Source: Reticulitermes lucifugus (Eukaryota; Arthropoda; Insecta; Blattodea; Rhinotermitidae). From it: DNA of 64,000 bases. The stretch covers positions 15,226-79,225 of the forward strand of contig JAKCWW010000964.1 of assembly GCA_026260175.1 (NCBI GenBank), written 5' to 3'. The translations under genes were made by a program, and so were the position numbers. The notes under the pieces were generated by a model. That model made no database searches. It was given only the letters and a program-made list of their open reading frames with translations, and was not told the DNA's origin. Positions 12,120-24,250 of this stretch are shown piece by piece (position 1 is the stretch's first letter; each line of letters begins with the position of its first letter).

Positions 12120-13720
12120 AACAAGCATATTAAGTTTCGCGAGCTAGAATGCTTAAACACTTCGACATTAGCATCATTCATTACAGGTAGATTATCTGAC
12201 GTCTGAGCTTGGCATGAGAGTTAAGATTTAGCTTGTGGTCTTCTATGGCATTACTCCGTGCAGTCTTATATGCTTTTACTTATATTTCAGATGAAAATAC
12301 TGCCTCCATTTTCACAATCCAGAGAAACCACAGATTATTAGTGTCAGGTTTCGTCCAGAATTGCGGATGAAATTCACACGGCGGTAGAAACACGTATAAA
12401 TGGCCTTAGACAATAAAAAATGCAAATAAGAAAATAGGTAACTGGAATTTTCGTGCTGAATTAGATGATTTACGAAGACATATTTAGGAGACACAACATT
12501 TTGCGAAGAAATGGATATTACTTTATCAGTGATAGAAAGCAAGAAAATTAAGGCGAAACCTAGGAAACATGGAAAGAAAGTGAGATGACAAACTTAGGAA
12601 ATACAACATGCAAATAGAATGGCCAAACGTAGGACATAGAGCACTAAGGTAGGAGGCCAAATCTAGAAAACACAGTACTAAAACAGTGTGATTGTATTTA
12701 AAAAAGTGAAGGGTAAACTGAACAATATATTGCGCTCTTCTTTAACAAGCGGAAACAGAAGATAAACAGTAAGAAATAAAGATCTGTTTGCACCCACTAT
12801 GGAATTTTGAGGGTTCTATATCGTTATTGGTAAATCAGCTTACTGTGCAAATCGAAATGTCGAAACCATGAGGGATATAGACAAAAAAAAATAATAATTT
12901 CTCCTGTAAAACTAAAATCAGAACGGTGCTGGGACCGAAATTTTTCAACCAGAACGTCATATTCTAGACAACAGTAACATTAGCTGTTTAAACTTGTGCT
13001 TGTGGTCGCGAAAAAGCACAAGCGGGAGGGTTCTGACATGTCCATTTTCAGTGCTCTACTTCAGAGGAGAAGTTGCTTTAGGTAGAAGTTCTTGTTTTGC
13101 AATGACACTCACTTTAACTTTCTTTCTATGTTCCCACCATCTAGACGTAGATTCGTTATTTGGACGGAATCACGACTAGAATGTTACTATGTTGCGGTTT
13201 TCTCGTTGAGTAGGTCACTATGATATGATACAACAGAAAATAAACTTTATCTATAAAACGTAAACCTAAGTTTTATTTTTTTCATATCGTTTACTGATGT
13301 TTCGGAGATATTTTAGTGTCTGACTTTAGGAAGCGGTAACTTACAGTTATGCTCGAGTACTGACTTTATCTTGCAAATCCAACTGTCACTGTGATGGCCA
13401 ATACATTCCTCTTCTTCGACGAAAACCGGAGGCTTACATTTAAAAAACGTCCGATAACAGGTTCGCTGTGAACTACTAGGATGCAGGCTACCTCCTTACA
13501 CACCGTTACATGTGGCTCTTGTTTGGTATTAAGCATCTTCCTTGCAATGTATATACATAAAAAGCAAGGTAAAGCAAACTCATTACAGACTTGGACAGGC
13601 CCTTAGTGTTCCAGGACGTTAAGACTCCGAGATTTCTAGACAATCGGCACATGAAGGTGGTAAGGTTGTCAGCCCTACGCACCGGCCGCTTTTATTCCTG
13701 ATACTTATTTATTTTAGAGA
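12120..13720. other. No gene recognised
   Basis: About 1.6 kb with frames of at most 76 codons (minus, 12312-12542) and no domain or repeat identified. Confidence 0.45.
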
Positions 13721-13724
13721 CTGA

Positions 13725-13860
13725 GTCGACCCAGGGCCATAGTGCGACCGGAAGAATTATGTCAATGAAAATTCCAATGAGGCCATCGGGAATCGAACAC
13801 GTGACCCTCCGGGTTGCAGCTCAGTGCCTCATCCAACTGAGCCACCGCGTTTTCTACCGT
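13725..13860 (-). repeat. SINE D: tRNA-derived head and short body
   Basis: The minus strand from 13855 reads GCGGTGGCTCAGTTGGATGA (A-box) and then GTGTTCGATTCCCGATGG (B-box). The acceptor ends do not pair, so this is not a functional tRNA. It continues into a body ending near 13725. Insertion boundaries were not resolved. Confidence 0.55.
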
Positions 13861-14084
13861 CATTCACAATGGTTTCCCTTTCAACGTTGTTTACAGTAGG
13901 AAATAAATTTCTGCCAACTCAAAAACGTTTAAATCACGCATAAGCATTCATCTTGATGAATGCATAAGCCTAGGCGAATTAAATAAAAAAACTTCTTGTC
14001 GTCGGTTAGGGCGGGCAGAGCCACTTTGATTATCCACTCTCCATTACTGAGTTTAGCTCCAGGTAAATAGATGAATGTAAAACT

Positions 14085-14215
14085 ACCCGTTCAAGCCATG
14101 AAGGCATATAACGGCGTGGAGATCCAACTCCCCTCATTTTTGAAGGTGGTACTGCACGGAGGTGAGCGGTCAGTTGGAGGCCCGGTGGGTTTAACGCATG
14201 GCAGATAGTCTCTGG
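14085..14215 (-). repeat. SINE B fragment
   Basis: GCCATGAAGGCATATAACGG, then a short gap, then GGAGGTGAGCGGTCAGTTGG matches the 3' half of SINE B. The head is missing. A hAT-type MITE begins about 45 bases further on. Confidence 0.5.
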
Positions 14216-14261
14216 TACTTTTTGAACGTGAATCTGGTTGGGCCTCACTGTTGGTCTAGAG

Positions 14262-14709
14262 CAGTGGTTCCCAAAGTGTGCTCCGCGAATCCCAAGGGAT
14301 CCACTACCAGTTCCCAAGAGGATTCGTGGATACATTTCTGTAACGGAAACTTTGAATTTTACTTAATTTTTAACGAAAGGAATAATGTTTTGTTAAAAAT
14401 AATCGAGGAACTTCTTTAATTAGCGATATGTTTATTTCGTGTAACCGTTAGAATATCTAATTAGAAACTTCCTGTACCCATGAAACAAGCGACATTCATT
14501 TTAATGAAGGTCAAATCATGCAATGCATTGTTACGTATGCTACTGGTATGTATTCGTAGCTATCTAAAGTGAATTCTGAGATACAAATTTTTAATTTTGG
14601 GTACCTATCTTTCGGACACTCTTTATTTATGTAGGCAAGGATGTGAAGATCCGTTTTTATTTTTCGAAGCCAAAAGGGGTCCGCGAGCAAAAAAGTTTGG
14701 GAAGCAGTA
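14262..14709. mobile_element. hAT-type MITE, 448 bp, with 8-bp target duplication
   Basis: The left end CAGTGGTTCCCAAAGTGTGC and the reverse complement of the right end (TACTGCTTCCCAAAC, then GCTCGCGG) form imperfect inverted repeats of hAT style, which begin CAGTG. Flanks GTCTAGAG (14254-14261) and GTCCAGAG (14710-14717) match at 7 of 8 positions, giving the 8-bp duplication typical of hAT insertion. No transposase is encoded. The 73-codon frame at 14198-14419 crosses the left end and is spurious. Confidence 0.8.
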
Positions 14710-14719
14710 GTCCAGAGAA

Positions 14720-15155
14720 TTTATGGAAAACAAAGATACCTGGCCACTGCAGCCAATCTACCAATGAATTTTCTGTCATCCAGGCTGTATTCTAGTCACT
14801 GTATCAAATACTGGGCCTAGCTCCAAATGATGTAATAAAATTTTCAAACTCTGACCACAGATATGTGTTTTAATACTGATCAAATAAACGGGAAACTTGA
14901 AATTTATAACGGGACTTTCTAATATCCTCAAACTATTACCAAATCAATTAAAATTTAACAGGAATTTTAGTGCTTGTGCAAGTGCTGTGTTATTACTTAA
15001 AACCGTGTTTCTTAACCATACACTTTAAAATATATAGCCTACTGAAGGTTAGATCACGAATAAAACATAGCCAGCACGGGAATGACATCTGTATTTCGAC
15101 AAAATATCTGCCTAATTTAAAGGAGAGCTTTAAACTAACGCGATATTTAAAAAGA
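14720..15155. other. No gene recognised
   Basis: AT-rich, with one 65-codon frame and nothing recognisable. Confidence 0.5.
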
Positions 15156-15159
15156 TACG

Positions 15160-16085
15160 GAATTTAGGATCTTTACATCTTGGACTCTTCTCCGACAGTC
15201 ATGCCAATTAATCCTCTGGGGTCACAAATGTTTTGTTGTTCACAGTTATAGATACATATAGGAAATTACTATTATTATCATTATGGATATTACTGTTTCC
15301 TTTAAGATGTTACTTTGATTCTGTGCGTGTTAAAGATACGTGTTCTACATACTGCCAGATTTCCAGCCTGTCGAGACATTTTGTAATTTCTTACTCACAA
15401 ACAATATTTCGTACAAAATTTATAGGTAAAATAATTTATATACATATACACCAATTTTAACATTACTGTGTATGTGCAATAACTATATAATAATATAATT
15501 GCACATTTTTTCTTAATTATGCGTCAAGTATATCAAAGAATGAAAAATAGGTGACTGTACAGGAACGTGACGTAAAAACACGAATAGTGCGTCAGTGGGT
15601 TATTACGTTATGACAAAATTATAATCCATTAAAAACAGTTAGTACTGAATATTACGACGGGATGTGTTATTGCCTTAATTAACCGGCAGGCAAATCCCAG
15701 ATTTTTGCGCATGTTTTCTCTAATTAACTCGTAAACAGCATGATCTTGTGAAAAATTTTACGTGAAAAGTTTTTTTCTTTTATCCACAACATTGAATGAA
15801 AATTTTCTCAATCAAAGAAGAATTCTGCTGTTTTTATTATACAGTTCTCTTTACGTAGGTTTGCAGGTAAGATGCCCTGATTTATGTCCCATTTTAACCA
15901 AACCAGCATTTTGCCAACAAATTTTAGAAAAAGAGCCCAATACAAAATTTCACGAAAATTAGTTTAGCGGGAGCCGAGTTCTTCCTTGCGGACAGACAGA
16001 CAGACAGAAGGATTGACATGCAGATAGTAATACCTTTTGGTAACTTTGCAAATAGGCCTGAAAATTTTCTCCTTAGTCCATAATT
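15160..16085 (-). repeat. Dispersed repeat family R
   Basis: Several blocks align in order with 53575-54720: a GGATCTTTACATCTTGGACT-like start (15168), GGAACGTGACGTAAAAACAC (near 15563), TTATTACGTTATGAC, and the end block GGGAGCCGAG followed by GACAGACAGACAGACAG (near 16000). The orientation given follows the strand that carries the recurring reading frame in the copies at 56.3 and 63.1 kb. The class of element is unknown. Confidence 0.55.
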
Positions 16086-16089
16086 GTGA

Positions 16090-17430
16090 ACAAATCATGC
16101 CTAAAGTCACTATGGTCCGCTCGCACTTGTGGAATCCGTACTGAATGTCATTCCTGTTTTACATGGGACTGCAAATTGTACAACGAGTAGTCCGTGACGT
16201 ATTGCTCGTACTTTAACAACGCGTTTTTACTTTCAAAGTGCAGTGCTGCTTCATGACACAAGCGTAAATCTGATTTCATTTACGCCTATGACAGAGTATA
16301 GTCTTCCTTGTGCCCATTTTCACGAAACTTACGAGTACATAAAGACATTACACGCAGATCACCTGTATCAGATTTTACCCAGATGGAACAATAAAGTAAA
16401 AAGTAGGGATATGTAGTCATTTAAGCAAAGACTCCTTTTTACAAAACTGACAATCACTCATTGAACGTTATGTACATATTCCGTACTGAATTTTATTCAA
16501 ATCGGATGACAAATTTAGGAAACACGACAAAAATTATTTTACGACCTGAAGTAAAGCATTGACTCACGCGAGGATCTTCTGTACCAAATTTAACACACAT
16601 CATTCACAAAATATGGGAAATACGGGTATAAATTCATTTACGTCTTTAAGTAATGTTGAACTATCACCGAACCGATTTTCACGAAACTTAAGCTTGCAAG
16701 ACAGCTTTTTGTAAATACATTCATATACAGACTTTAATGCAAATTCCACAAACATCGTAGTGGCTGACATTAGGTTAGAGACAGAAAGACTGACGGGCAT
16801 GATTTACACATGGGGCTTTCTTTTCTTATTTTGTAAAGAACGCCTAGAAAGTTACAGACGTAGCTTTAATCGAATCGTGTAACTCCATGGCAACAAGATT
16901 TATATTCATAGAAAAGGACATAGAACTGGTTTAGTGAGAAGATTGGAGTGGGGCAAAGAAAATAAATGTCAGTCAGTGTTAAGTGAACCACTATTACAAG
17001 CAATTAGTAACTCGTTGCATGACATGTTTATATGTTTTGATACGGGCACTTTCGTACAATGGAACAGTTAGATATTTGAACATATATCATGTAAATGGTT
17101 CAATACACAAAAAGTAAAATGTTATCAATCAGCCCATTGCAAATAAAAGAGTTGCAAGATTAGACCCATGTGGATGTAGGACAGGAACTGAGAAATTAAG
17201 GCCAATGAATCAACATCACTGACAGACCAAATTTCGAGTGTTGAAATAAAAGTTATAGAAGTTCTAGATGGAGCAGGACGATGCCACTCTGAACTGACAC
17301 CAGAAATATCATTGCTGCAAAACTTCACATTATATTTTTTGTTGTGCACATGCGGGCTTACACCATAATTATAATACTCGTACTTGTATAATTTTATTTT
17401 ACACTTTTGATATACCCGAGCTTTGCACTT
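16090..17430. other. Unassigned, with decayed repeated modules at 16310-16780
   Basis: ATTTTCACGAAACTTA occurs at about 16316 and again at about 16676. Each is followed by similar text (an ACATT segment, then a CAGATTTTA/CAGACTTTA segment), suggesting two or three decayed modules of about 120-180 bp. Frames of 66 (minus, 16600-16800) and 108 codons (minus, 17125-17451) are not recognised. Confidence 0.4.
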
Positions 17431-17475
17431 TACATCCCTGAAGACGGCCAAATGTTTGGCCGAAACGTGTATAAT
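17431..17475 (+). ncRNA. Hammerhead-ribozyme-like motif, stem I lost
   Basis: The CTGAAGA box (17438-17444) and one extra C are followed by a fully self-complementary stem II, GGCCAAATGTTTGGCC (17446-17461), and then GAAAC (17462-17466). A G-T-A that could be the cleavage triplet follows (17469-17471). The sequences before CTGAAGA and after GTA no longer pair, so stem I is absent and catalysis is unlikely. It is best read as a relic of the family best seen at 36671-36722. Confidence 0.5.
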
Positions 17476-17499
17476 TTTATTGTGTATATAAACTAATTT

Positions 17500-19725
17500 C
17501 AGTATACTTGTGTTTATTTATTTGTAGCATTATTTTATTATATATATATCTTTCAATTTATAGCCGAATTTCATGTTATTATTAATTTTAAATTTGTCCA
17601 TGAATATTAAAGCTAAAAAGAAGTTACCGTGTACTCAGAATCTAATTAAATATAATATTAAGATTATCTGAATTTAGAGCTGTTAAATGTAATGTATTTT
17701 AAAATGACGAAAACCGTTGATGCCTGAAGTTCTCTTCGCTCTCGGCAATACTCTAGCTGCTCCTGTCTAACAGATTGCCACTGCCTGATACTCTGCCGTG
17801 TGAGAAGTATCCAAGCGTACGTGTAAGAACAAACAGAGCTACACTGTCACGTTTCTCCTTTCTCTAGTAAAGTTTGATAAAGTTTAGTTCGTACCGATAA
17901 CCTCTACCGAAATTCTTTTCAGCCACCTTATTACAACATTCACGGGAATGTAACTTCAGTTGTCATTTTAATTTTCTTTACGTATTTGTGCGTATAATAA
18001 AACACGAACAGACGGACGCAGGATGATGAAAGCAGGCTATTCGTAATATCTCTAATAGTACAGATCCCAGTTACATTAATTTTTCCAGATATAAATAGGA
18101 ACATTCGGAATCTTCTGGTGTTTATAAGTGTTGACTTCCAAGCACCATTTAGAACAAAACATGATGATTATTAAATGATGATTAAATGATTACAGACGTC
18201 GAAGAGAAAGGTAAATAGGGATCCCACGCAGCTGTTATCTTATTTTAACACAATTCTGGCTTTTAAAAAAATTTATTACATATTATTTATTATTTAAAAT
18301 GGGGAAAGCTTCTGATTCATTAATAGTGTGCTTGCATGTCATTCGACATGTCAGAAACTTCTGCTTCTCTGACCCTTCAACCCATGAGGCTGAAGATATT
18401 ATATTCCTTCGAAACGTCGAGAACCCCTAACTAAGCGACACGGCGTCCCTTCCCATAAGACCTGAATCCTCAACAAAGCTACTGTGAAAATCCCAAATCT
18501 CGTAAGACACGATATCCCAGCCTCTCCAGCTAAATGCTTGACTGTACGTTAAATGTAGGTAACAACTTTTACTCGTACAATCCCCTAGACTCACGCCCAT
18601 TTTATCGTTTGAATTTGGACATATGTGACGATGTAAAATTATTTAGTGTAACCTTTTCAAGTAACTAAGAAAAGCGAATGAAAAATGACTGAAAACACAT
18701 ATTAATGAATTTGGAGAATGAGACTGATTACGCAATAAGACGGACCCTTGTTTGTTAGAAAACTGACAACGCGAAGTGCGTGTGGAGAAGACAGAATGCC
18801 ACTCGACACACTGACCCGGAAGACTGCAGAAGAGCGCTTGCACGGGTGTCAAGGTCACGATGCAGTCCAATAAAAGCTTCTTCTAAATATAACGTGCTAC
18901 AAACATCTGTCGACAGTCTGTCTAAAGTTGCGTAAATCCAAAAAGGGACGACACTGACTTTCGCCAAAACTTTCATTTTCGGAAGTCGTCTTAGGTCAGT
19001 GTCAGATAAGTAAAGTCAACGGGCAAGGAAACTAGCTTAATAACGTCGCTTGTGGGCCTTGTTTCTTCAGAAATCTAAGCGTCGCCATCTGCCGAGTAGC
19101 ACAACTTCTGCCACGAACTTCGAATTCAAATATCAGACCGGTTACCGGCTAACCTGAATCAGCTTCTTTCTGGCTCTGTACAGTCCTTCACATAAATGCG
19201 GGGGACAGTATATCAAATTAGGACAGATCGCCCTTCATGTCATTTCCAATTCATTAGTCACTAATCGCCTTACTATTGGAAGCTATATTGTCTGAGCGAC
19301 TGAGATCGTTGTTAAATAATAAAAAAGATAAATAAATATATAAAATAAATAAGATAATGTCATTGTACCATGTTCAACTTGGAAGGAAAAAGGGTAGTTT
19401 GGTAGTTTGTCATGTTTCTTTTACAATTTTAAAACTAGCAAAGAAACACAACACATTTTTAAAGCAATGAAATTACAGTTACAAGAGAAAGAGTAAGCCC
19501 GTGTGTGCAATTTAGACGAAAGGGAAGACAGAGATAAAAGGAACCATCTTTTAACCTCGGCGCTTGATTTATGCTCATGTCACTTAACCTCACAGAGAAA
19601 ACACTTGCAATTTCTTGGTTTGTTTGAAAGCGGATTTTCCACCTACTATACAGAGAAGAGTGACAATGGCTACCACACAGGATAAGGTAGGACCAAATAA
19701 AATTATAAAAATATTTACTTATTTA
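17500..19725. other. No gene recognised
   Basis: About 2.2 kb with overlapping minus frames of 75 and 73 codons (18643-18976) and no recognisable domain or repeat. Confidence 0.45.
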
Positions 19726-19783
19726 TTTTTATGGTTTATTTAACGACGTTGTCCGTAGATCAGGTTGGACCTAACCTCTAAAG

Positions 19784-19979
19784 CAGTGGCGTCCGATCTT
19801 TTCTGGCAAAAGGCCACAATCCTTACTGTAGGCTTGTTTGAGGGCCGCACGTGGAAAAATAGCAATAAGCCTTACACCTAACTGCCAAAATTATTGTGTA
19901 ATTTTTGATAGTATATACGTAATTTACAAATATGGCCGCGGGCCGCACTACACAACCTGGACCGTGGGTTGGACCCATG
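19784..19979. mobile_element. Short hAT-type MITE, 196 bp
   Basis: It begins CAGTGGCGTCCGATC and ends GTGGGTTGGACCCATG, imperfect inverted ends of hAT type, with GGCCGC-rich interior. Flanks CTCTAAAG (19776-19783) and TTCTAAAA (19980-19987) agree at 6 of 8 positions, consistent with an aged 8-bp duplication. No coding capacity. Confidence 0.7.
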
Positions 19980-20293
19980 TTCTAAAACGTCGAAATGTAG
20001 GGTGCGGAGCGAATAATAAATTGGAAAGGATTTAGAAGGAATCGGTCTATAGGCCCTACGCAAATGGAGGTAGCAGTAGTACCCCAATATTAGTCTGCAG
20101 GGGCTAAAGTAATGCAAGAAAAACCTAAAGTTTTGAAAGTACACCTCCCGACTGAAATAATATTTACAACTTGAGGAAAACATCTCGGGCTTTATCTTCG
20201 TAGCTAGTCATGTTAGTGATAATGAAATTGAAGGGTAAGTTCAGAAAGCTGTGGAAAGAAACGGCCTGGAATATTTTTAAGTTATTACCCCAC

Positions 20294-20563
20294 AAGCCGC
20301 TCTCCGTGGCCGTGCGGTCTATGGCTAGGTCTGAAGCCGCTTGTTTGCTGGGATCGCAGATTAGAATCCCACTGAGGGCATGGATGTTCGTCTCTCGTGT
20401 TTGTTGTGTGTTGTGTAGGTAGCGGCCTCTGCGACGAGCTGATCACTCGTTCAGAGGAGTCCTACCGGGTGTGTATGTGTGTGTCACTGTGCGTGATATA
20501 GAAACCGCAACAATGAGGCGGCCTGGGCCCTACTTGGTGTCTTGCGCCACAGCAGAAAGAACT
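20294..20563 (+). repeat. SINE A
   Basis: The head (CTCCGTGGCCGTGCGGTCTA) is followed by the full family body: GGGCATGGATGTTCGTCT, GCGACGAGCTGATCACTCG, GAGTCCTACCGGGTGTG and AATGAGGCGGCCTGGGCCC. It ends in an A-rich tail. SINE B begins about 24 bases after its tail in the opposite orientation. The 70-codon frame at 20210-20422 covers the head. Confidence 0.85.
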
Positions 20564-20586
20564 ACACTGTGCAGGGAGGACTGATT

Positions 20587-20846
20587 AAAGGTAAAGGTAA
20601 ACGGTAACGTTTTCTCCGTAAAAGCCATAAAGGCATATAGGGGGAGTGGCCTATAGCTCCACTCATTATTAATCTCGGTAATCAATGGAGCTGAGTGTTC
20701 AGCCTCACGCCACAGCCTCTTTACCCCAGGGGGGAAAGGCCACATTTCCGCCTCAGAGTCAGTCTGGAGGTTTTGCAGAAGAGAAAAATCTCTCACCTCG
20801 GCTCGTCCAACCCCTTAGCCTAGTCACTATACCCACAGCGCTATTT
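20587..20846 (-). repeat. SINE B, near full length
   Basis: On plus it starts with its tail AAAGGTAAAGGTAAACGG, then GCCATAAAGGCATATAGGGG, the CACGCCACAGCCTCTTTACC block and CAGAAGAGAAAAATCTCTC. It ends with the complement of the tRNA-like head near 20846. The 88- and 60-codon frames here are repeat-derived. Confidence 0.8.
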
Positions 20847-20869
20847 TGGATGCCCAGGGCGGACTAAGT

Positions 20870-22050
20870 GAAGTGACGAAGACCTCACTCGTAAGAACGT
20901 CTGAACGCGGGCTGCTTAACGGTAAGACCATGCGGTGCTCTTTGTGTAGCGGGTAAACGGTTCGCAATGCTGATCAGTTCCTGTTTCTGGTATTCAAGTC
21001 AGTAAATTTTCTCGAGTTACTGTAGCTGATAAAGCAGAATTAAATAACATGATGACTCTACTCAGAAGTCTACAATATTCCGAATATATACTCCCCTGGT
21101 CACACTACCTGTAACCCGTAACGGAGTGCGGTCTGATGTGGCCGACATGGGGCACAATAGCGGTGTGCGTTCTACAAGCGGACAGCCACTGGCTCTGCAG
21201 TTTAATTTGTTGCAGTTCGGATCATTGTGGCTAATCGTGAGTTGGCAGCAAGCACAGACGTCGTTCACTCTGTTCTCAAGGCCCGCCGTTTTCCGACCAA
21301 GTAATTGGCGTCTACCAAATATGATGGAAGACTAAATAACAGCCACTACTACTAGGGCTACTAGCTGCTGGTGTTCTACATCAAGTGAATCCAGTCACAG
21401 CGAGCTAGTCGCACTATGTACATACAGGTAGTGACAGTGGAGTTTGCAGTTGACCTCAGCAATGGTTTGCGCTGGGTAAAGAGGACCGTCCCTTGCTTGT
21501 GACCAGTAACCGATGCATTCCAGTTAAAAACATACTGGGCTGAAGTGCAGTCGTGTTTTGTGCATGTGAGATAATAGAGTTATTGTCTGTAGTGTTCTGT
21601 GTGGTTAGAGCTGTGCATAAATTTGGTTTTAGGCCTGTTGTAAATGAAATACCTAACAAATGGTGACCAGTGGAAAGAAGGTCATGCAGTAACAGAGACT
21701 CAGGTTTTTGACAGGATCTATAATCTACCCAAGCTGTGAAAGTCGACTGCATTCTCTCCGACGGTACTCCTATTGCCTCTTCTGCTTTCACTGGCGGCCA
21801 GAGTCTGGCCTGAAGGATGGTATATTTTTCATTAAGACCTCTCAGTTACAAGGTGAGAGACATGTTTCACTGAAGATGCATATTGTGGATGCAAATATTT
21901 AAACGAATGGTAAGTGGGATATGTATGTTGAAAGGCAGATCCACTATAAGGGTAGCAATATATTCATAATTTTGAATTTACTTACAGGAAGTTAGGAGGG
22001 TTTTACAAACAAATGTGTCAGTACGTGAGACGGATACATCTGAGTCACTT
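20870..22050. other. No gene recognised
   Basis: The 111-codon minus frame at 21456-21791 is one of the longer non-repeat frames in the window, but I do not recognise it and its composition is unremarkable. Frames at 21062-21335 overlap antisense. Confidence 0.4.
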
Positions 22051-22056
22051 GATAAA

Positions 22057-22077
22057 AACACACACACACACACACAC
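22057..22077. repeat. (CA)n microsatellite
   Basis: About ten CA units. Confidence 0.9.
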
Positions 22078-22404
22078 TAATAAAACACTTATGGTTTAAT
22101 ACTGCATAAAAATTCATGTGATTAGTTATGCAGAACTTCTTATTCTCCACAGCGATCACACTGGCCCTAGCCTGCTATTCAATATGTTCAGGAAAACTTT
22201 TCTTTGGCGTAAGGCGCCCAGGACGTACAACTGTCCACGTCTCTATCTAGTGCTAAAGTTACACCTCGAATCCACATTCTTCTTCGTGGCCTGGTTCTTA
22301 ATTAAGCACAGATAAAAATACAATTTTGTGCACATTTGCATTACTTTATATTATACAAATGCAATGCAAATATTTGTTTACATGAAGAAAATCTATCGAC
22401 AGTA

Positions 22405-22645
22405 AAGGTAAATTTCACCCTACAACCTGCCATGAAGGTGCTGAGGGTGAGTAGCATTATAGCTCTGCTCTTTCGTTAACGCCACGCCCCGGCCACTTTG
22501 CCCCTCAGAAAGAGACCCGTAGGCTGGTTAAGCCTCAGGGTCGGTCTGAAAGGATGCAGAAAGCCTCGCCTCCACCGGGTTTCGATCCCCGGACCGTCCG
22601 GCCCGCAGCGAGTCGCTATAACGACTACGCTATCCCGGTCCCCGA
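22405..22645 (-). repeat. SINE B, full length
   Basis: On plus it begins with the tail TAAAGGTAAATTTCACCC, then CCATGAAGGTGCTGAGGG, the CGGCCACTTTGCCCCTCAG block and CCTCCACCGGGTTTCGATCC (B-box complement). It ends in the A-box complement ACGACTACGCTATCCCGG. The plus-strand frame 22554-22772 reads S-P-P-P-G-F-D-P-R-T-V-R-P, a spurious peptide common in arthropod gene predictions because it comes from this SINE type. Confidence 0.85.
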
Positions 22646-22984
22646 TAAGTCTCCGTACAACAGAGCCATGTTAATGTGGGAAACCGTCTGCGTGTTAGAA
22701 CTATACCTGCTGTATACCAACATTCCTGATGCTGCTGCTGCTAAAGAATGCATCATGGCGGCAGTGCGCTGACTCGGCAGTAACATTCGATGACGAGCAG
22801 GCTGTAGAGGGTTAGGGGTGTGACGCGATTGTGGGAAAACATGACAACCAACCACGTTTTTGTGACGACATAATTCCGGATTACGATGCGACAGGCAACA
22901 ATGACTACTGATACTTAAAGAACTCTTCCAGGTACCAGTTCTCAACGATGTCAAGTAAAAGTAAAATTATTCCTGTGCTTAATT

Positions 22985-23226
22985 AATACCATAACGCGAA
23001 GATCTATGGGGTGTTGAGGGAGAATTTCACTCGATCTTGACCTCGCAAATAGATACCCACCACGGTCACTTTACCCTCACAGTAAAAATACACCGGAATC
23101 TGTTGAATAGGATATTCAAGGGCTAGTCTGAATGAGATCAAGACTGGAGAAGAGAAAAATTTCTGCTCCGTCAGAAATTCGAAATGTGGTCGCCAAGTCC
23201 TTAGCCTAATCACCATTCTGACTGAG
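22985..23226 (-). repeat. SINE B, strongly diverged copy
   Basis: CGGTCACTTTACCCTCACAG, GGAGAAGAGAAAAATTTCTG and CCTTAGCCTAATCACCATTC occur in SINE B order and spacing. It is degenerate elsewhere. Confidence 0.6.
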
Positions 23227-23475
23227 GTGTCCTGGCTTCTGAAGGAGAGACCTGCTCTTTACACACTCAATGGCTTTACCCTATCTACGCCCGAATATAA
23301 TAAGGACAAGCGTTGGGTTGGGTTGGGCGAATGTTGATAGAATTATAAATCATCGAACAAGCAAGGAGGTTGAAAAGAGCAGAACATACAGCGCATGTGA
23401 TTGAGCTGATCAGTTCATGTACGTTTTTAATTAGAGAGATTTAAAGAAAAGAGTTAAAGTTGAAAATTTGCGTAG

Positions 23476-23503
23476 ATGTGTGTGTGTGTGTGCGTGCGTG
23501 TGT
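23476..23503. repeat. (TG)n microsatellite
   Basis: TG repeats with CG interruptions. Confidence 0.9.
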
Positions 23504-24202
23504 CTAAAATGCTTGGGCAAATTTCAGGAGTGAGTTTTCCACACCCAAACAAAAGAAAGTTCATATCAATAAACGTCCGCAATCACAAGTGTTTCGTGGT
23601 GCTGCCCAGCAAATTGTTGACCTCCTTCCTTCTGATTTTTTCTGTGGGACACTTACAGACTCTATTGTATACGAGTCCAGTTTAAAATCAAGAGGTAATT
23701 CAACAACGCATTTCTGATGCTTGTCAAAGCATTCACAGCCGCCCCTGGACATGTGAAAGAGTCCATGTTCAGAAGTGTCGATGACGCGTGTGTTGATTTA
23801 GGTGGAGGATATTTTGGGCATTTGTTGTGAACTGTGACTTGATAAACAATAAGAACTGAACACTTATTAAACTGGAAACCTGTATTGTAAATGTATTATG
23901 TCAGTTGTAAGTAAAATATTACGTAGATAAGGTATTTGTTTTTAAATGCAATCTTTCAATTAAACTCAAAAACCACTCATTTCCGGATATATGTTTATGT
24001 AAATTTATTCTTTGTTTTAATATGAAGAACTCACTATTGAAGTTTGTCCAAGAATTTTATATAGTTACTGTCTGCATACATAATGTATGTATAATATACA
24101 AGTATATAGAGATACATAAAGCAAGAGACAACATTCAGGATAAAGCACCAACAGTAATGCACAAATTTAATACATAACACAAAATCCTTAGAGGATTACT
24201 TT

Positions 24203-24250
24203 AACTCCGACACGTTTCGGTGGCATGTATACCACCATCACCAGGGAGAG
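24203..24250 (-). ncRNA. Hammerhead-like motif, left arm (core mutated)
   Basis: On minus: CTGGTGA (24238-24244), one extra T, a perfect 5-bp stem II GGTGG/CCACC, then GAAAC and a GTC triplet. The core adenine after CTG is G here (CTGGTGA instead of CTGATGA), a change expected to abolish or cripple cleavage. The right arm keeps the A. Confidence 0.5.

Noticed and set aside
13785-13860. Candidate tRNA gene on minus
   Set aside because: A- and B-boxes are present but the acceptor and anticodon stems do not pair; it is a SINE head.
20185-20300. Target duplication for the SINE A at 20.3 kb
   Set aside because: Flanking 8-15-mers on the two sides do not match convincingly.
21456-21791. 111-codon minus frame as an exon
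   Set aside because: No domain, no splice-site support and no recognised homology; could be chance at this length.
22550-22640. Candidate tRNA gene on minus
   Set aside because: It is the 5' head of a SINE B with body and GGTAAA-type tail; no cloverleaf ends.
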